Shown: positions 35,048 through 44,214, counted from the first letter of the stretch. The stretch: DNA of 64,000 bases from Sphingopyxis witflariensis (GCF_002205635.1 NZ_NISJ01000006.1:62001-126000); one strand, 5' to 3'. Program-made: numbers and translations. The notes: a model not told the origin generated them from the sequence alone.

Positions 35048-35144
35048 CGTCACCCCGGACCCTTCGACCTGGCTCAGGACAGGCTTGATCCGGGGTCCAC
35101 TCCGGCGCCGAGGGCATGGACCCCGGATCAAGTCCGGGGTGACG
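35048..35144. repeat. Palindromic repeat with a 23-bp insertion in one arm
   Basis: Class CCCCGGACTTGATCCGGGG. The right arm (35116-35144) is intact, but the left arm reads CACCCCGGAC, then about 23 extra bases with CCTTCGACCTGGCTCAGGAC, then CTTGATCCGGGG. The insert resembles an arm of the class at 63658-63747. Confidence 0.8.
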
Positions 35145-35149
35145 ATGGT

Positions 35150-36490
35150 TTAGTTGGTTGTCGGGGTGAGGCGAGTGATCCCGCCCATGTAAGGAAGCAG
35201 CACGTCGGGAATGATGACGCTGCCGTCGGCCTGCTGGTAATTTTCCAGCACCGCGACGAGCGTCCGCCCGACCGCGAGGCCCGACCCGTTGAGCGTGTGG
35301 ACAAATTCATTGGCGCCCTTCTTTGTCATGTGCCCATGACCGTGATGCCCGGAGCCGTGATGGCTCCCGGCGGGCACACCCTCGCGGCGGAAGCGCGTGT
35401 TCATGCGGCGCGCCTGGAAATCGCCGCAGTTCGAGCAGCTCGAAATCTCGCGATAGCTGTTCTGGCCGGGCAGCCAGACTTCGAGGTCATAGGTTTTGCG
35501 CGCGGCAAAGCCCATGTCGCCGGCGCACAGCAGCATGCGGCGATAGGGGAGTTCGAGCGCTTCGAGGATCGATTCGGCGGCGCGGGTCTTGCGTTCGAGT
35601 TCGGCGTCGGCGTCCTCGGGACGGACGACCGAGACCAGCTCGACCTTCCAGAATTGATGCTGGCGGATATAGCCGCGCGTGTCGCGCCCCGCCGAACCCG
35701 CTTCGGAGCGGAAGCAGGGGGTGAGCGCGGTCATGCGGAGGGGCAGGTCGGCGTCGGGCAGGATTTCCTCGCGCACCGCGTTGGTCAGGCTCATTTCTGA
35801 GGTCGAGATCAGCCAGCGGCCGTCGGTGGTCTGGAACAGATCCTCGCGGAATTTGGGAAGCTGGGCGGTGCCGAACGCCGCTTCGTCGCGGACCAGCAGC
35901 GGGGCAGCACATTCGGTGTAACCGGCCTCATTGGTCTGACGGTCGATCATAAACTGACCGAGCGCGCGTTCGAGGCGCGCCATCGGGCCTTTGAGGAACG
36001 CGAAGCGTGCGCCCGCCATCTTCGCTGCGGTCTCGAAATCAAGGCCGAGCGCGGGGGCGAAATCGGCATGTTCCTGCGGCGCGAAGTCGAAGCTGCGTGG
36101 GGTCCCCCAGCGCGCAATTTCGACATTGCCATCCTCGTCGACGCCCTCGGGGACGTCGGCGGCGGGCAGGTTGGGGAGCGCGGCGAGTGTGTCGTGCAGC
36201 GCGGCAAGCTGTTCGCGCTCGGCAGCCTCCTGCTCGGGCAGCGACGTTTTGAGCGCCGCGACTTCGGCCTTCAGCGCCTCGGCGGTGTCCTTGTCGCCCT
36301 TTGCCATCGCCTGACCGATCGCCTTCGACGCCTCGTTGCGGTGCGCGAGCGAAGCCTGCATTTCGGTTTGCAGCGCGCGCAGCGATGCGTCGGCGGCAAG
36401 GATGGAGGCGGACAGGGGTTCGAGACCGCGGCGCGCGAGGCCGGCGTCGAATGCTTCGGGATTGTCCCGGATCAGGCGGATATCATGCAT
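35150..36490 (-). CDS. serS: Seryl-tRNA synthetase with a His-rich insertion
   Basis: 446 residues from ATG at 36490, giving the usual [20 protein letters not shown]. The long coiled-coil arm (30-105) is followed by the class II core with [35 protein letters not shown] (motif 2) and [19 protein letters not shown] (motif 3). Just before motif 3, residues about 370-392 form an added segment with [12 protein letters not shown], absent from common SerRS, where the arginine loop leads straight into [10 protein letters not shown]. It charges tRNA-Ser. Confidence 0.95.
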   Translation of the reverse strand: MHDIRLIRDNPEAFDAGLARRGLEPLSASILAADASLRALQTEMQASLAHRNEASKAIGQAMAKGDKDTAEALKAEVAALKTSLPEQEAAEREQLAALHDTLAALPNLPAADVPEGVDEDGNVEIARWGTPRSFDFAPQEHADFAPALGLDFETAAKMAGARFAFLKGPMARLERALGQFMIDRQTNEAGYTECAAPLLVRDEAAFGTAQLPKFREDLFQTTDGRWLISTSEMSLTNAVREEILPDADLPLRMTALTPCFRSEAGSAGRDTRGYIRQHQFWKVELVSVVRPEDADAELERKTRAAESILEALELPYRRMLLCAGDMGFAARKTYDLEVWLPGQNSYREISSCSNCGDFQARRMNTRFRREGVPAGSHHGSGHHGHGHMTKKGANEFVHTLNGSGLAVGRTLVAVLENYQQADGSVIIPDVLLPYMGGITRLTPTTN

Positions 36491-36542
36491 GGACGCGCTA
36501 TGGCGTTGCCGCCCAGCGCGCGCAAGCCCGACGTCGCTTGGT

Positions 36543-36678
36543 CCTCCCTGTCGCGAAGCGATGGGGAGGGGGACCGCCGCCGCAGGCGGTGGTGGAGGGG
36601 CAGCGACGCCAGCGCCCATAGCCCCTCCGTCAGCCCTTCGGGCTGCCACCTCCCCATGCCTGCGGCACAGGGAGGATT
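36543..36678. repeat. Palindromic repeat, class 'TCCTCCCTG', complete copy
   Basis: Same 136-bp element as at 12111-12247. Relative to the outer arms, the asymmetric core is inverted between the two copies. It abuts the stop of the SRPBCC gene. Confidence 0.88.
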
Positions 36679-36679
36679 G

Positions 36680-37138
36680 TTATTCCAGCAAGGCGGCGAG
36701 TTGACCGATCGCAGTGCCCCAGCCTTCCTGGAAGCCCATTTGGTCATGCTTGTCACTGTCCTCGGGGCTCTTGTGCAACACGCGGGCCGAATAGAGCGTG
36801 CCGCCATCCTGCGCCTCGAAGGTCAGGATCGCGGTGAGCGCAAGCCAGGGTTCGGCGGGCTGCCAGCCCTCGGTCAGCACCGTCGTGAAGACCAGCCGCC
36901 GTTCGGGGATGGCTTCGAGGAAACAGCCGTCGACATGCGGCTGGAAATCGCCGCTGCCCTCGCGCATCCGCGTGACGAAGCCGCCGCCGGGGCGCAGGTC
37001 GAGCGTGACGACCTGGCACTCGATCGGGGCGGGAATCCACCATTTTTCGAGATTGGCGGGGATGCTCCAGGCGTTCCACACCGCGGCGGGCGGCGCGGCG
37101 ATGAAGCGTGAAATCGTCAATTCGGTGGGGTTGGTCAT
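36680..37138 (-). CDS. SRPBCC/AHSA1-domain protein
   Basis: 152 residues. The Activator-of-Hsp90-ATPase-like START fold begins LTISRFIAAPPAAVWNAWSI, with EKWWIPAPIECQVV and the C-terminal GFQEGWGTAIGQLAALL typical of the bacterial AHSA1 group often named for phenazine or glutathione-linked roles. Ligand unknown. It overlaps the arsR gene by ATGA, the standard ArsR-SRPBCC pairing. Confidence 0.88.
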   Translation of the reverse strand: MTNPTELTISRFIAAPPAAVWNAWSIPANLEKWWIPAPIECQVVTLDLRPGGGFVTRMREGSGDFQPHVDGCFLEAIPERRLVFTTVLTEGWQPAEPWLALTAILTFEAQDGGTLYSARVLHKSPEDSDKHDQMGFQEGWGTAIGQLAALLE

Positions 37139-37476
37139 TCTTCGCTCCCGGGATGTTGCGATTCGACGAAGGCGGCGAGGCGGTCGGTGCGCCCCTGCCA
37201 GACGGCGCGCTGCTCGCCGAGCCAGTCTTCGGCGGTGGCGAGGCGGTCAGCGTTGAGGTGGCAGGTGCGGACGCGGCCGCGCTTTTCGGAGCGGATCAGC
37301 CCGGATGCCTCCAGCACCGACAGATGCTTCATGAAAGCAGGTAGCCCCATGGCGAAAGGCTCCGCCAGCCGTGTAACCGGCGCGCCGCCGCTGAGCAGTC
37401 GGCCGACCACCGCGCGTCGGGTCGGATCGGCGAGGGCGTGAAAGAGTGAATCGAGCGCGGGCTGTTGCTTCACCAT
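37135..37476 (-). CDS. ArsR-family transcriptional regulator
   Basis: 113 residues from ATG at 37476: MVKQQPALDSLFHALADPTR, followed by a winged helix with RLAEPFAMGLPAFMKHLSVL and IRSEKRGRVRTCHLN. No cysteine metal-site motif of ArsR/SmtB is present, as in the subgroup that controls SRPBCC genes. This start lies inside the operator; the upstream ATG at 37488 is in the likely -10 region and so is disfavoured. Stop overlaps the next gene. Confidence 0.9.
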   Translation of the reverse strand: MVKQQPALDSLFHALADPTRRAVVGRLLSGGAPVTRLAEPFAMGLPAFMKHLSVLEASGLIRSEKRGRVRTCHLNADRLATAEDWLGEQRAVWQGRTDRLAAFVESQHPGSEE

Positions 37477-37509
37477 ATGGGAAACCATAATCAATGCTTT
37501 CCCATATGG
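37473..37509 (-). promoter_or_regulatory. arsR promoter and operator
   Basis: Perfect 12-bp inverted repeat CCATATGGGAAA / TTTCCCATATGG separated by 13 bases. On the minus strand a TTGCCA box, 17 bases and TATGGT form a sigma70-like promoter within it. The predicted transcript start is at or within a base or two of the ATG, so the mRNA would be leaderless and the regulator would block its own promoter. Confidence 0.6.
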
Positions 37510-37605
37510 CAAAGTAATTGACCTGGCCAAGAAAAAGGGGCCGTCCGATGAAGAACGACCCCAGGGTGGTGGTCCGGGTTGCCCCCCTGACCCCCAGTGG
37601 ATGGC

Positions 37606-38685
37606 TTAGGCCGCGTCGGTGTCGGCGCTGTTCCGGCTGGCGGCGCGGCGGCGGACGACGAGGGCGGCGGCGGCGGCGCCGAACAACAGGATCATCGGCG
37701 GCGCCGGCACGGGGGTCGGGTCGCCCGACGAGCTGCTGGTGCTGCCGTTCGAGGATGACGAACTCGACGATGAACTGCTGCTCGACGATGAGGATGAAGT
37801 GGAACTGCTGCCGAAGCTGCTGCTGCCGCCGGTCGCGCCCGATGAGGTCGCGCCGCTCGACGTGCTGCTTGATGAAGAGGATGAAGAAGAACTGCTGCTC
37901 GATCCGCCCGACGAACTGCCGCCGTGCGAGCTGCTGCCATGCGACGATCCGCCCCAGCCCGAGCTGCCATGACCGTGCGAGCTGCCGCCGCTCGACGACG
38001 ATGAGCTCGACGAGGAAGAGCTGGACGACGAACTCGACGACGAGCTGCTGCTCGACGATGTGGATGTGCTGACATTGCCCGACGAGGTTGATACGCCGCC
38101 GGTCGAGGTGCTGACGCCGCCCGTCGAGGTCGAAACGCCGCCGGTAGAGGTCGACACACCGCCCGTCGAAGTCGAAACCCCGCCAGTGGAGGTCGAGACC
38201 CCCGACGAGGTGCTGGTGGTCGAGCTGAGGCCACCGGTCGTCGTCGAGGTGACCACGATGCTGCCGCTGCTGCCGCCGCTGCCGCCGCCGCCAAAGCCAC
38301 CGCCGAAGAAGCCGCCGCCGAAACCGCCGCCAAAGCCGCCGCCGATTACCGTGACGCCGCCGCCGCTGCCGCCGCCTTCAAAGCGCTGCTGCGGGAAGGG
38401 GGCATAGGGGATGGGGGGCAGCGGGATCGTCTGCGTTACCACCTGTGTCTGCGGCGTTTCGGTGCGGATGATGCGCTTGGTCGTCACGACGCGGCGCACG
38501 CGCTTGACCGGCTTGCGCGCCGCATGGCGCTTGCGCACGACCGGCTTGGTGCAGGGGGTGCAGGACGGCGCCTTGCGGACCTGCGCCGCTGCGGGCACTT
38601 CGGCGATCTTCATCGCGCCGCTGCCAATGATGGCGCCGCCGCAGGTGCAGGCGCATAGTTTGGCGAGGGCCATTCGGACAGACAT
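37606..38685 (-). CDS. Serine-rich low-complexity protein with PEP-CTERM-like sorting tail
   Basis: 359 residues. After a Cys-containing N-terminus and a basic Pro/Arg/Val region (KPVKRVRRVVTTKRIIRTE), there is a Gly-rich stretch (about 105-140), six heptads of the type STGGVST, then long runs of Ser broken by His/Gly (GGSSHGHGSSGWGGSSHGSS). The C-terminus is PTPVPAPPMILLFGAAAAAL followed by VVRRRAASR: a short Pro motif, one hydrophobic span and Arg, the plan of PEP-CTERM/exosortase signals. It may be a surface or matrix protein. No exosortase gene is in the window. Confidence 0.7.
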   Translation of the reverse strand: MSVRMALAKLCACTCGGAIIGSGAMKIAEVPAAAQVRKAPSCTPCTKPVVRKRHAARKPVKRVRRVVTTKRIIRTETPQTQVVTQTIPLPPIPYAPFPQQRFEGGGSGGGVTVIGGGFGGGFGGGFFGGGFGGGGSGGSSGSIVVTSTTTGGLSSTTSTSSGVSTSTGGVSTSTGGVSTSTGGVSTSTGGVSTSTGGVSTSSGNVSTSTSSSSSSSSSSSSSSSSSSSSSSSGGSSHGHGSSGWGGSSHGSSSHGGSSSGGSSSSSSSSSSSSSTSSGATSSGATGGSSSFGSSSTSSSSSSSSSSSSSSSSNGSTSSSSGDPTPVPAPPMILLFGAAAAALVVRRRAASRNSADTDAA

Positions 38686-39119
38686 CAGATTTCTCTCTTC
38701 TTTCCCATTGCGGGCGATCGGCGCCGCCGGCCCGGCACCCGTTCACACGATCAGCTACGGCCAAAAGGCCAAGGCTTTGTGAACACGGCAATCGTGTTAA
38801 CCGCGTTCACCTGTCCGACAGCGGGAATTGCACCCCGGAATCAACCCTGAACACTGCTTTTGTCCCAAAACAGCACGAAAATGGCAACAATTCTATGTCG
38901 TTGACGAGGCTTTGTCTCAATATCGGTCGTTTTCGCGGGGGTGGGGCGCCGCGAGAATCATCCGGCGTCGGGCAATAGTTCACCGCTGATTCACTTGTTC
39001 CGCATTAGTTGGTCGCTTCGGCGCTTGTGTAGAAACCAGTGGCTGGTTATAGGCCCGGCGCATTCCCCGGTCTGCCACCGCGGCGGCCGCGGCGAGAGGA
39101 AAGGACGCAAGCCTTCGTC
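38686..39119. other. Divergent intergenic region, serine-rich gene / dksA
   Basis: 434 bp with no credible gene. It contains ACACG-N5-CGTGT near 38782 and a possible promoter for dksA: TTGTGT at 39025, 16 bases, TTATAG at 39047. AT-rich stretches around 38860-38930 may hold the promoter of the serine-rich gene. Confidence 0.45.
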
Positions 39120-39581
39120 ATGCCGACCCAGATTGCCGACATTGGCGCCGACGCGCTTCGACAAGCCAAATCAAACCTCGATTCGGATTATGTTCCCAGC
39201 GACAACGAAGAGTTTATGAATGAGCGGCAGCAGGAATATTTCCGCGGCCTGCTCCTCGCCTGGAAAAAGTCGATCCTGACCGAATCGGAATCGACGCTCG
39301 CGCATCTGCAGGACGGGCCGCTCCGCGAACCCGATCTCGCCGACCGCGCCTCCAGCGAAACCGACTGGGCGATCGAGCTTCGCACCCGCGATCGCCAGCG
39401 CAAGCTGATCTCCAAGATCGACTCGGCGATTCGCCGGATCGACGAGGGCGAATATGGCTATTGCGCGGTGACGGGCGAACCGATTTCGCTCGCCCGGTTG
39501 CAGGCGCGTCCGATCGCGACGATGACGCTGGAGGCCCAGGAGCGCCACGAGCGCAACGAACGCATCTCGCGCGAAGATTGA
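39120..39581 (+). CDS. dksA: RNA polymerase-binding protein DksA, zinc-finger-degenerate
   Basis: 153 residues. The coiled coil (about 40-110) carries FMNERQQEYFRGLLLAWKKS and ends DSAIRRIDEGEYGYCAVTGE, the normal lead-in to the finger. Of the four zinc cysteines of E. coli DksA only this first one remains; the second is Thr and the later pair is replaced by MTLEAQ. Alphaproteobacterial DksA proteins often have this form. It acts with ppGpp on RNA polymerase. The ribosome binding site AAAGGA is rather far (16 bases). Confidence 0.92.
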   Translation: MPTQIADIGADALRQAKSNLDSDYVPSDNEEFMNERQQEYFRGLLLAWKKSILTESESTLAHLQDGPLREPDLADRASSETDWAIELRTRDRQRKLISKIDSAIRRIDEGEYGYCAVTGEPISLARLQARPIATMTLEAQERHERNERISRED

Positions 39582-39662
39582 CCTTCTTCTAACGGTTTAC
39601 GTTTCGGCAACGGCTCTATCCTAAATTCGCCGCCTCGGTATTTTTACGGGGAACGGGTCGCA

Positions 39663-40052
39663 ATGGATGGTCAAATACCGGTTACGCTGGATGAAGAGGG
39701 AGCGGCGCTGTCGCGCGGCGCCGATCGGGACAGCCTGTTCCTGCAGGCAAGCCTGCTGCTTCCTGGTCGTCCCGACCCCGTCATCGTGCGCGTACGCAAC
39801 CTGTCAGCAGGCGGGATGCTCGCCGAAAGCCCGGTCTCGGTGACCGAGGGTGCGGCGATCGCGGTCGAGTTGGGCAATGTCGGCCGGGTTTCGGGACGGG
39901 TCGTGTGGGCGGGTGAGGGCAAGTTCGGCATTGCCTTTGACCAACAGGTCAATCCGCAGGCGGTGCGCCGTCAGGTGGTTCAAAAATCGGATTTACCGCC
40001 GCATCTGCGGCGTAGCGGACTGGAGCGCGTGCCAATCTACCGCCGGCGCTGA
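39663..40052 (+). CDS. PilZ-domain protein
   Basis: 129 residues with one PilZ domain. VRVRNLSAGGMLAES is the (D/N)xSxxG half and GRVVWAGEGKFGIAFDQQVN the end of the barrel. The RxxxR half is not obvious in the N-terminal part, so c-di-GMP binding is uncertain. Single gene downstream of dksA; a strong hairpin spans its stop codon. Confidence 0.85.
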   Translation: MDGQIPVTLDEEGAALSRGADRDSLFLQASLLLPGRPDPVIVRVRNLSAGGMLAESPVSVTEGAAIAVELGNVGRVSGRVVWAGEGKFGIAFDQQVNPQAVRRQVVQKSDLPPHLRRSGLERVPIYRRR

Positions 40053-40084
40053 TGTTTCCGGGGGGAAGCATCAGCCGGCGGTAG
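40037..40084. terminator. Long hairpin spanning the PilZ stop codon
   Basis: CTACCGCCGGC(GC)TGATG(T)TTCC, loop GGGG, GGAAGCATCAGCCGGCGGTAG: about 21 pairs with a 2-base bulge and one G-T pair. It lies between convergent PilZ and DUF465 genes. No T run, so it may be a processing or stability hairpin rather than an intrinsic terminator. Confidence 0.55.
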
Positions 40085-40099
40085 CGGCTGGATGGTCTA

Positions 40100-40258
40100 T
40101 CAGGCGATCGTGACCATCTCTTCCTTGATCCTGAGCTTTTGTTTCTTCATTTGCGCCAGCAGGCCCACGTCGGGGGCGGGGCGGCGCTCTTCATTCGCAA
40201 TTTTCACATCGAGGTCCGCGTGGCGGGACTTCAGGGCGGAAAGGTGCGACATGCTCAT
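40100..40258 (-). CDS. DUF465 (YdcH-like) small protein
   Basis: 52 residues: MSMSHLSALKSRHADLDVKI, then PDVGLLAQMKKQKLRIKEEM. This is the DUF465 helical hairpin with its L-K-x-x-K-L-x-x-K/R-E pattern. ATG start with GGAGAATGG upstream. It is divergent from a second DUF465 gene at 40384, an arrangement frequent in alphaproteobacteria. Function unknown. Confidence 0.85.
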   Translation of the reverse strand: MSMSHLSALKSRHADLDVKIANEERRPAPDVGLLAQMKKQKLRIKEEMVTIA

Positions 40259-40383
40259 TGGCCATTCTCCTTTTCGACTCGATTGGCAGGGCCGAGTAAA
40301 TCACGAATCGCCCCCCATGTCGTGGCGATTCGGCCAGCCGGTCCCCGTTGCGGACCAACCGTGATCGTGGCAGGAAGACCTTT

Positions 40384-40581
40384 GTGAACCCCGATGAAAT
40401 TTCCCAGCGCCTGGAGCTACTTCGCGTGGAGCACCGCGATCTCGATGCCGCGATCATTGCGCTCGCCGACGGGGCGGTGCCCGACCAGTTGCAACTCGCC
40501 CGCCTGAAAAAGCGCAAGCTGCGGCTGCGCGACGAGATTCAATGGTGCGAGGATCAACTGCTCCCCGACATCATCGCCTGA
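40384..40581 (+). CDS. DUF465 (YdcH-like) small protein
   Basis: 65 residues from a GTG start with AGGAAG eight bases upstream. QRLELLRVEHRDLDAAI and LQLARLKKRKLRLRDEIQWC give the DUF465 pattern: a helix, a short loop and the LKKRKLxLRDE helix. Divergent from the paralogue at 40100-40258. Function unknown. Confidence 0.85.
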   Translation: MNPDEISQRLELLRVEHRDLDAAIIALADGAVPDQLQLARLKKRKLRLRDEIQWCEDQLLPDIIA

Positions 40582-40668
40582 GGCGCAGGCTGATTCAAAA
40601 CGGGACGGCGGCGTTTTTCATGGTTACCGCCATTGCGGACCCGGGCGCGGCCATGCCATTCTGAGCCC

Positions 40669-41151
40669 ATGTTCAGGGGCCAAACGCATATCAGGACCGC
40701 CGACCTTCCGGTGCAGCGCGCCCAGGTCGAGAATCTCTATGTCGAGGCGATGCTGCTCGCCGATGAGGCGCATGCGGCTTTTGCGACGCAGCGCGATCTG
40801 GGCCGAATAGAGGGAGGGCAGCGGACCCGTGACGCGCTGTTCCTGATCGACCTTGCGTGCGAATCGCTCAAGACCACGACGCGACTGATGCACATCATCG
40901 CCTGGCTTCTCCACCGCCGGGCGATGATCGCGGGTGATCCCGGCGCGGCGGCGAACGACAGCGCAGCGGGCATCGGCGACCCCGTCGCGGCAGATTGGGA
41001 TATTTGCGCTAGCTTCGACGAATCGACCCGCCGCATCATCGCGGCGAGCGAACGGCTGTTCGAACGCGTTGCGATGCTGGAGACGGGGTGGGATGCGCCT
41101 GCGGTGGCCCCGGTGCAGCAGTTACTCGCACAGCTGGAAGCGCGGCTCTAA
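40669..41151 (+). CDS. DUF1465 family protein
   Basis: 160 residues, all-helical. LYVEAMLLADEAHAAFA is the hallmark of DUF1465, followed by LACESLKTTTRLMHIIAWLL and a C-terminal ASERLFERVAMLE. The family is confined to alphaproteobacteria and often found near DUF465 genes, as here. Its role is unknown; some annotations call it a regulator of autolysis without good evidence that I know of. Confidence 0.85.
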   Translation: MFRGQTHIRTADLPVQRAQVENLYVEAMLLADEAHAAFATQRDLGRIEGGQRTRDALFLIDLACESLKTTTRLMHIIAWLLHRRAMIAGDPGAAANDSAAGIGDPVAADWDICASFDESTRRIIAASERLFERVAMLETGWDAPAVAPVQQLLAQLEARL

Positions 41152-41160
41152 ACTTTGTTG

Positions 41161-42240
41161 TCATCCCAGCCACTCGACCCACGCGCCATGCGCGTGCGAG
41201 CGGCCAAGCATTTTCGGTGTGCCGTCGCCCGGCCAGTGGCGCACAACCAGTTCGTGGTGATGGATGGTGCGGTTCGCCTCTAGCGCGATCCACGCGAGCG
41301 GGCGCTCTGCGGTCGCGCGAGCGCCTGCGGCTTCCATCGCTGCGGTGACGCGCGCCTGCTGGGCGGCGGGGACATATTGCCAGACGATCGAGTGCATCAG
41401 GACGCGTGTCGTGCCCTCGGCCTGTGGCTTGGCGAGTTCGGCCTCGACGAAATCGGCGGCGTTGCTTTTCACGAAATTCGGCTTCTTTTCCGTGGCCGCC
41501 GCGATCGCGGCCTCGATGCGCGCGAAGCGGATATGATGTTCGGGCCAGACATAGGCTTTGAGCCGCAGCGCCTGCGCGGGATCGGTCAGGTCGACCGGCG
41601 CCACGTCGCAGCCCTTCAAGCCCGCGAAGGCGATCTTGTGCTGCGGCGGATGGTTGCCGCGCCATTCGGGGGTGAAGGCCATCACACCGGGCTGGGGCCC
41701 GACCTGCACCGCGGCCAGATCGTAATGATAGCGGTCGATCATCAGATTGATCCCCGCGCTTGACCCGATTTCGAGGCAGTCGAACAGCGGAGGCAGGCCC
41801 TGTTCGGTCAGCCACAGCATCGCGGCGATGAAGTTCGACGAGCGCCCTGCTTCGTTGGTCTGCGGCGGGCCGTCGAGCCAGGGGAGCAAGGCGGCCTCGT
41901 GGCGCGCGGCGACCCCGGCGACGATCGCGGCGTCGTTAATATCCTCGGAATCGGCATAGATGGGCGCGAGTTCATGCGCGGCGCCCGCCAAGTGCAGGGC
42001 GTGCATTCCGCCCGCGGCGCGCAGTGGCAGCGCATCGGCCAGCGGTGCGCCTTTCCAGTCGGCGATGCGTCGCGCAAATATGGTGGCGGGCTTGTCGAGG
42101 AGTGTTGCCAGCGCGGCGACGATCCGGGCGGTAATCGGTGCGTCATTGGCGCGGCAATAGGCGACCTGATTGGCAAAAGCGGTGCGGACGGCCCGCGGAC
42201 CGGTTTCGGCCATATCGACTGGCTGATAGCGCTCGCTCAT
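41161..42240 (-). CDS. DUF2332 family protein
   Basis: 359 residues. Typical blocks: [38 protein letters not shown] (glycine-rich, methyltransferase-like), [18 protein letters not shown] and [20 protein letters not shown]. The family is conserved in actinobacteria and alphaproteobacteria; it looks like a Rossmann-type methyltransferase but activity is unproven. Divergent from hisG with only 38 bp between starts. Confidence 0.85.
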   Translation of the reverse strand: MSERYQPVDMAETGPRAVRTAFANQVAYCRANDAPITARIVAALATLLDKPATIFARRIADWKGAPLADALPLRAAGGMHALHLAGAAHELAPIYADSEDINDAAIVAGVAARHEAALLPWLDGPPQTNEAGRSSNFIAAMLWLTEQGLPPLFDCLEIGSSAGINLMIDRYHYDLAAVQVGPQPGVMAFTPEWRGNHPPQHKIAFAGLKGCDVAPVDLTDPAQALRLKAYVWPEHHIRFARIEAAIAAATEKKPNFVKSNAADFVEAELAKPQAEGTTRVLMHSIVWQYVPAAQQARVTAAMEAAGARATAERPLAWIALEANRTIHHHELVVRHWPGDGTPKMLGRSHAHGAWVEWLG

Positions 42241-42278
42241 TGCCCTTTTTTCCTCCGCCGCCTATGTGCGCGACGCTT

Positions 42279-42935
42279 ATGCCCGAACCGATCATCTTTG
42301 CCATCCCCAAGGGACGGATCCTCGACGAGGCGCTGCCGCTGCTCGCGCGCGTCGGAATTGAACCTGCGCCGGACTTCTTTGATTCGAAGAGCCGTTCGCT
42401 GATCTTCGGGACCAATCAGCCGCATATCTCGCTGATCCGCGTCCGCGCGTTCGACGTCGCGACCTTCGTCGCACATGGCGCGGCGCAGCTTGGCATCGTC
42501 GGGTCCGACGTCGTCGACGAATATGATTACAGCGAACTTTATGCGCCGGTCGACCTGGGTATCGGTCATTGCCGCCTGTCGCTCGCCGGCCCCGCCGACA
42601 GCGCCCCGCCGGGAATCGGTGCGAGCCATATTCGCGTCGCGACCAAATATCCCGCGACGACGCGCCGGTGGTTCGAAGGGCAGGGCATCCAGGCCGAGTG
42701 CATCAAGCTCAATGGCGCGATGGAAATTGCGCCGAAGCTTGGGCTCGCCTCGCACATCGTCGATCTGGTCTCGACCGGAAAGACGCTCGTCGAAAATGCG
42801 CTCGCCGAACAGGTGGCGATTTCGCAGGTATCGGCGCGGCTCGTCGTCAACCGTGCCGCGTTCAAGCTGCGTTCGGCCGAGGTGCCGGCGCTGGTCGAGA
42901 AATTCCGGCAGGCGGTGGGCGATGCGGCGGCTTGA
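42279..42935 (+). CDS. hisG: ATP phosphoribosyltransferase, short form
   Basis: 218 residues, the short HisG type that needs the regulatory subunit His[21 protein letters not shown] is the N-terminal signature and [20 protein letters not shown] the second. It catalyses the first step of histidine synthesis. The ATG at 42279 gives the family start; one at 42264 is possible, neither with a good ribosome binding site. hisZ is not in the window. Overlaps hisD by 14 bp. Confidence 0.93.
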   Translation: MPEPIIFAIPKGRILDEALPLLARVGIEPAPDFFDSKSRSLIFGTNQPHISLIRVRAFDVATFVAHGAAQLGIVGSDVVDEYDYSELYAPVDLGIGHCRLSLAGPADSAPPGIGASHIRVATKYPATTRRWFEGQGIQAECIKLNGAMEIAPKLGLASHIVDLVSTGKTLVENALAEQVAISQVSARLVVNRAAFKLRSAEVPALVEKFRQAVGDAAA

Positions 42936-44214
42936 CGCCTCCGCGCCCGGCTTTGCGGCCGCGTTCGACGCGCTGGTCGATGACCGGCGCGAAAGCGCGT
43001 CCGACGTCTCGGCCGATGTTGCGGCGATTGTCGCGCGGGTAAAGGTCGAGGGCGACGCTGCGCTCGCAGATTATACCGCGAAGTTCGACCGCTTCGATTT
43101 GGACGCGAGCGGCTGGAGCATTTCGAAAGAAGAGTGCGCCGCCGCCTATGACGCGCTGTCGCCCGAACTGCGTGATGCGCTGAACCTCGCGGCCGACCGC
43201 ATCCGCGCCTATCACGCCGCGCAGTTGCCCGAGGATCGCGATTATCGCGACGATATGGGCGCGCGGCTTGGCGCGCGCTGGAACGCCGTCGATGCCGCGG
43301 GGGTCTATGTCCCCGGCGGGCGCGCCGCTTACCCTTCCTCGGTGCTGATGAACATCCTGCCCGCGAAGGTCGCGGGCGTCGAACGTATCGTAATGATGAC
43401 CCCGACCCCGGGCGGTGAGGTCAATCCCGTGGTGATGGCCGCCGCGCATATCGGCGGGGTCGATGAAATCTGGCGCGTCGGCGGAGCGCAGGCGGTTGCG
43501 GCGCTCGCTTATGGCACCGACAGGATCGCGCCGGTCGACGTCGTTACCGGCCCCGGCAACGCTTGGGTCGCCGAGGCGAAGCGCCAGCTTTACGGCGTCG
43601 TCGGCATCGATATGGTTGCGGGGCCGAGCGAGATCGTCGTCGTCGCCGATGCGAAAAACGAACCGCACATCATCGCCGCCGACCTACTCAGCCAGGCCGA
43701 GCATGACCCGACGAGCCAGTCGATCCTGTTCACCAACGATGCCGCCTTCGCCGATGCGGTCGCCGCCGCGGTCGATGCGATCATTCCGACGCTGAGCACT
43801 GCCGCAACGATGCGCGAAAGCTGGGACGTCAATGGCGCGATCATCGTCGTGCCGACGCTCGCCGATGCGATCCCGCTGTGTGACCGGCTCGCCGCCGAAC
43901 ATCTCGAACTTGCGGTCGATGCCGATGAGGCCGACGCGCTGTTTGCGAAGGTGCGCCACGCCGGATCGGTCTTCCTTGGCCGCCACACCCCCGAAGCGAT
44001 CGGCGATTATGTCGCCGGTCCCAACCATGTGTTGCCCACCGGTCGCCGCGCGCGTTTTTCGAGCGGGCTGTCGGTCACCGACTTTATGAAACGCACCAGC
44101 TTCCTCGCGCTCGATCCGGCCTCCCTCGCCGCGATCGGTCCTGCCGCGGTTGCGCTTGCCGGCGCCGAGGGGCTTCCCGCCCACGCGCTGTCGGTCAGCC
44201 AACGCCTCAAGTGA
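42922..44214 (+). CDS. hisD: Histidinol dehydrogenase
   Basis: 430 residues. [55 protein letters not shown] and [15 protein letters not shown] cover the NAD- and zinc-binding residues. It performs the last two steps of histidine synthesis with NAD+. Starts inside hisG (ATG at 42922) in another frame, so translation is coupled. nusB follows after 13 bp. Confidence 0.96.
   Translation: MRRLDASAPGFAAAFDALVDDRRESASDVSADVAAIVARVKVEGDAALADYTAKFDRFDLDASGWSISKEECAAAYDALSPELRDALNLAADRIRAYHAAQLPEDRDYRDDMGARLGARWNAVDAAGVYVPGGRAAYPSSVLMNILPAKVAGVERIVMMTPTPGGEVNPVVMAAAHIGGVDEIWRVGGAQAVAALAYGTDRIAPVDVVTGPGNAWVAEAKRQLYGVVGIDMVAGPSEIVVVADAKNEPHIIAADLLSQAEHDPTSQSILFTNDAAFADAVAAAVDAIIPTLSTAATMRESWDVNGAIIVVPTLADAIPLCDRLAAEHLELAVDADEADALFAKVRHAGSVFLGRHTPEAIGDYVAGPNHVLPTGRRARFSSGLSVTDFMKRTSFLALDPASLAAIGPAAVALAGAEGLPAHALSVSQRLK

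Noticed and set aside
37619-38407. Acidic and Pro/Glu-rich frames on the plus strand opposite the serine-rich gene
   Set aside because: Produced by the complement of Ser and Gly codon repeats. The minus frame has the signal-like and sorting-tail features.
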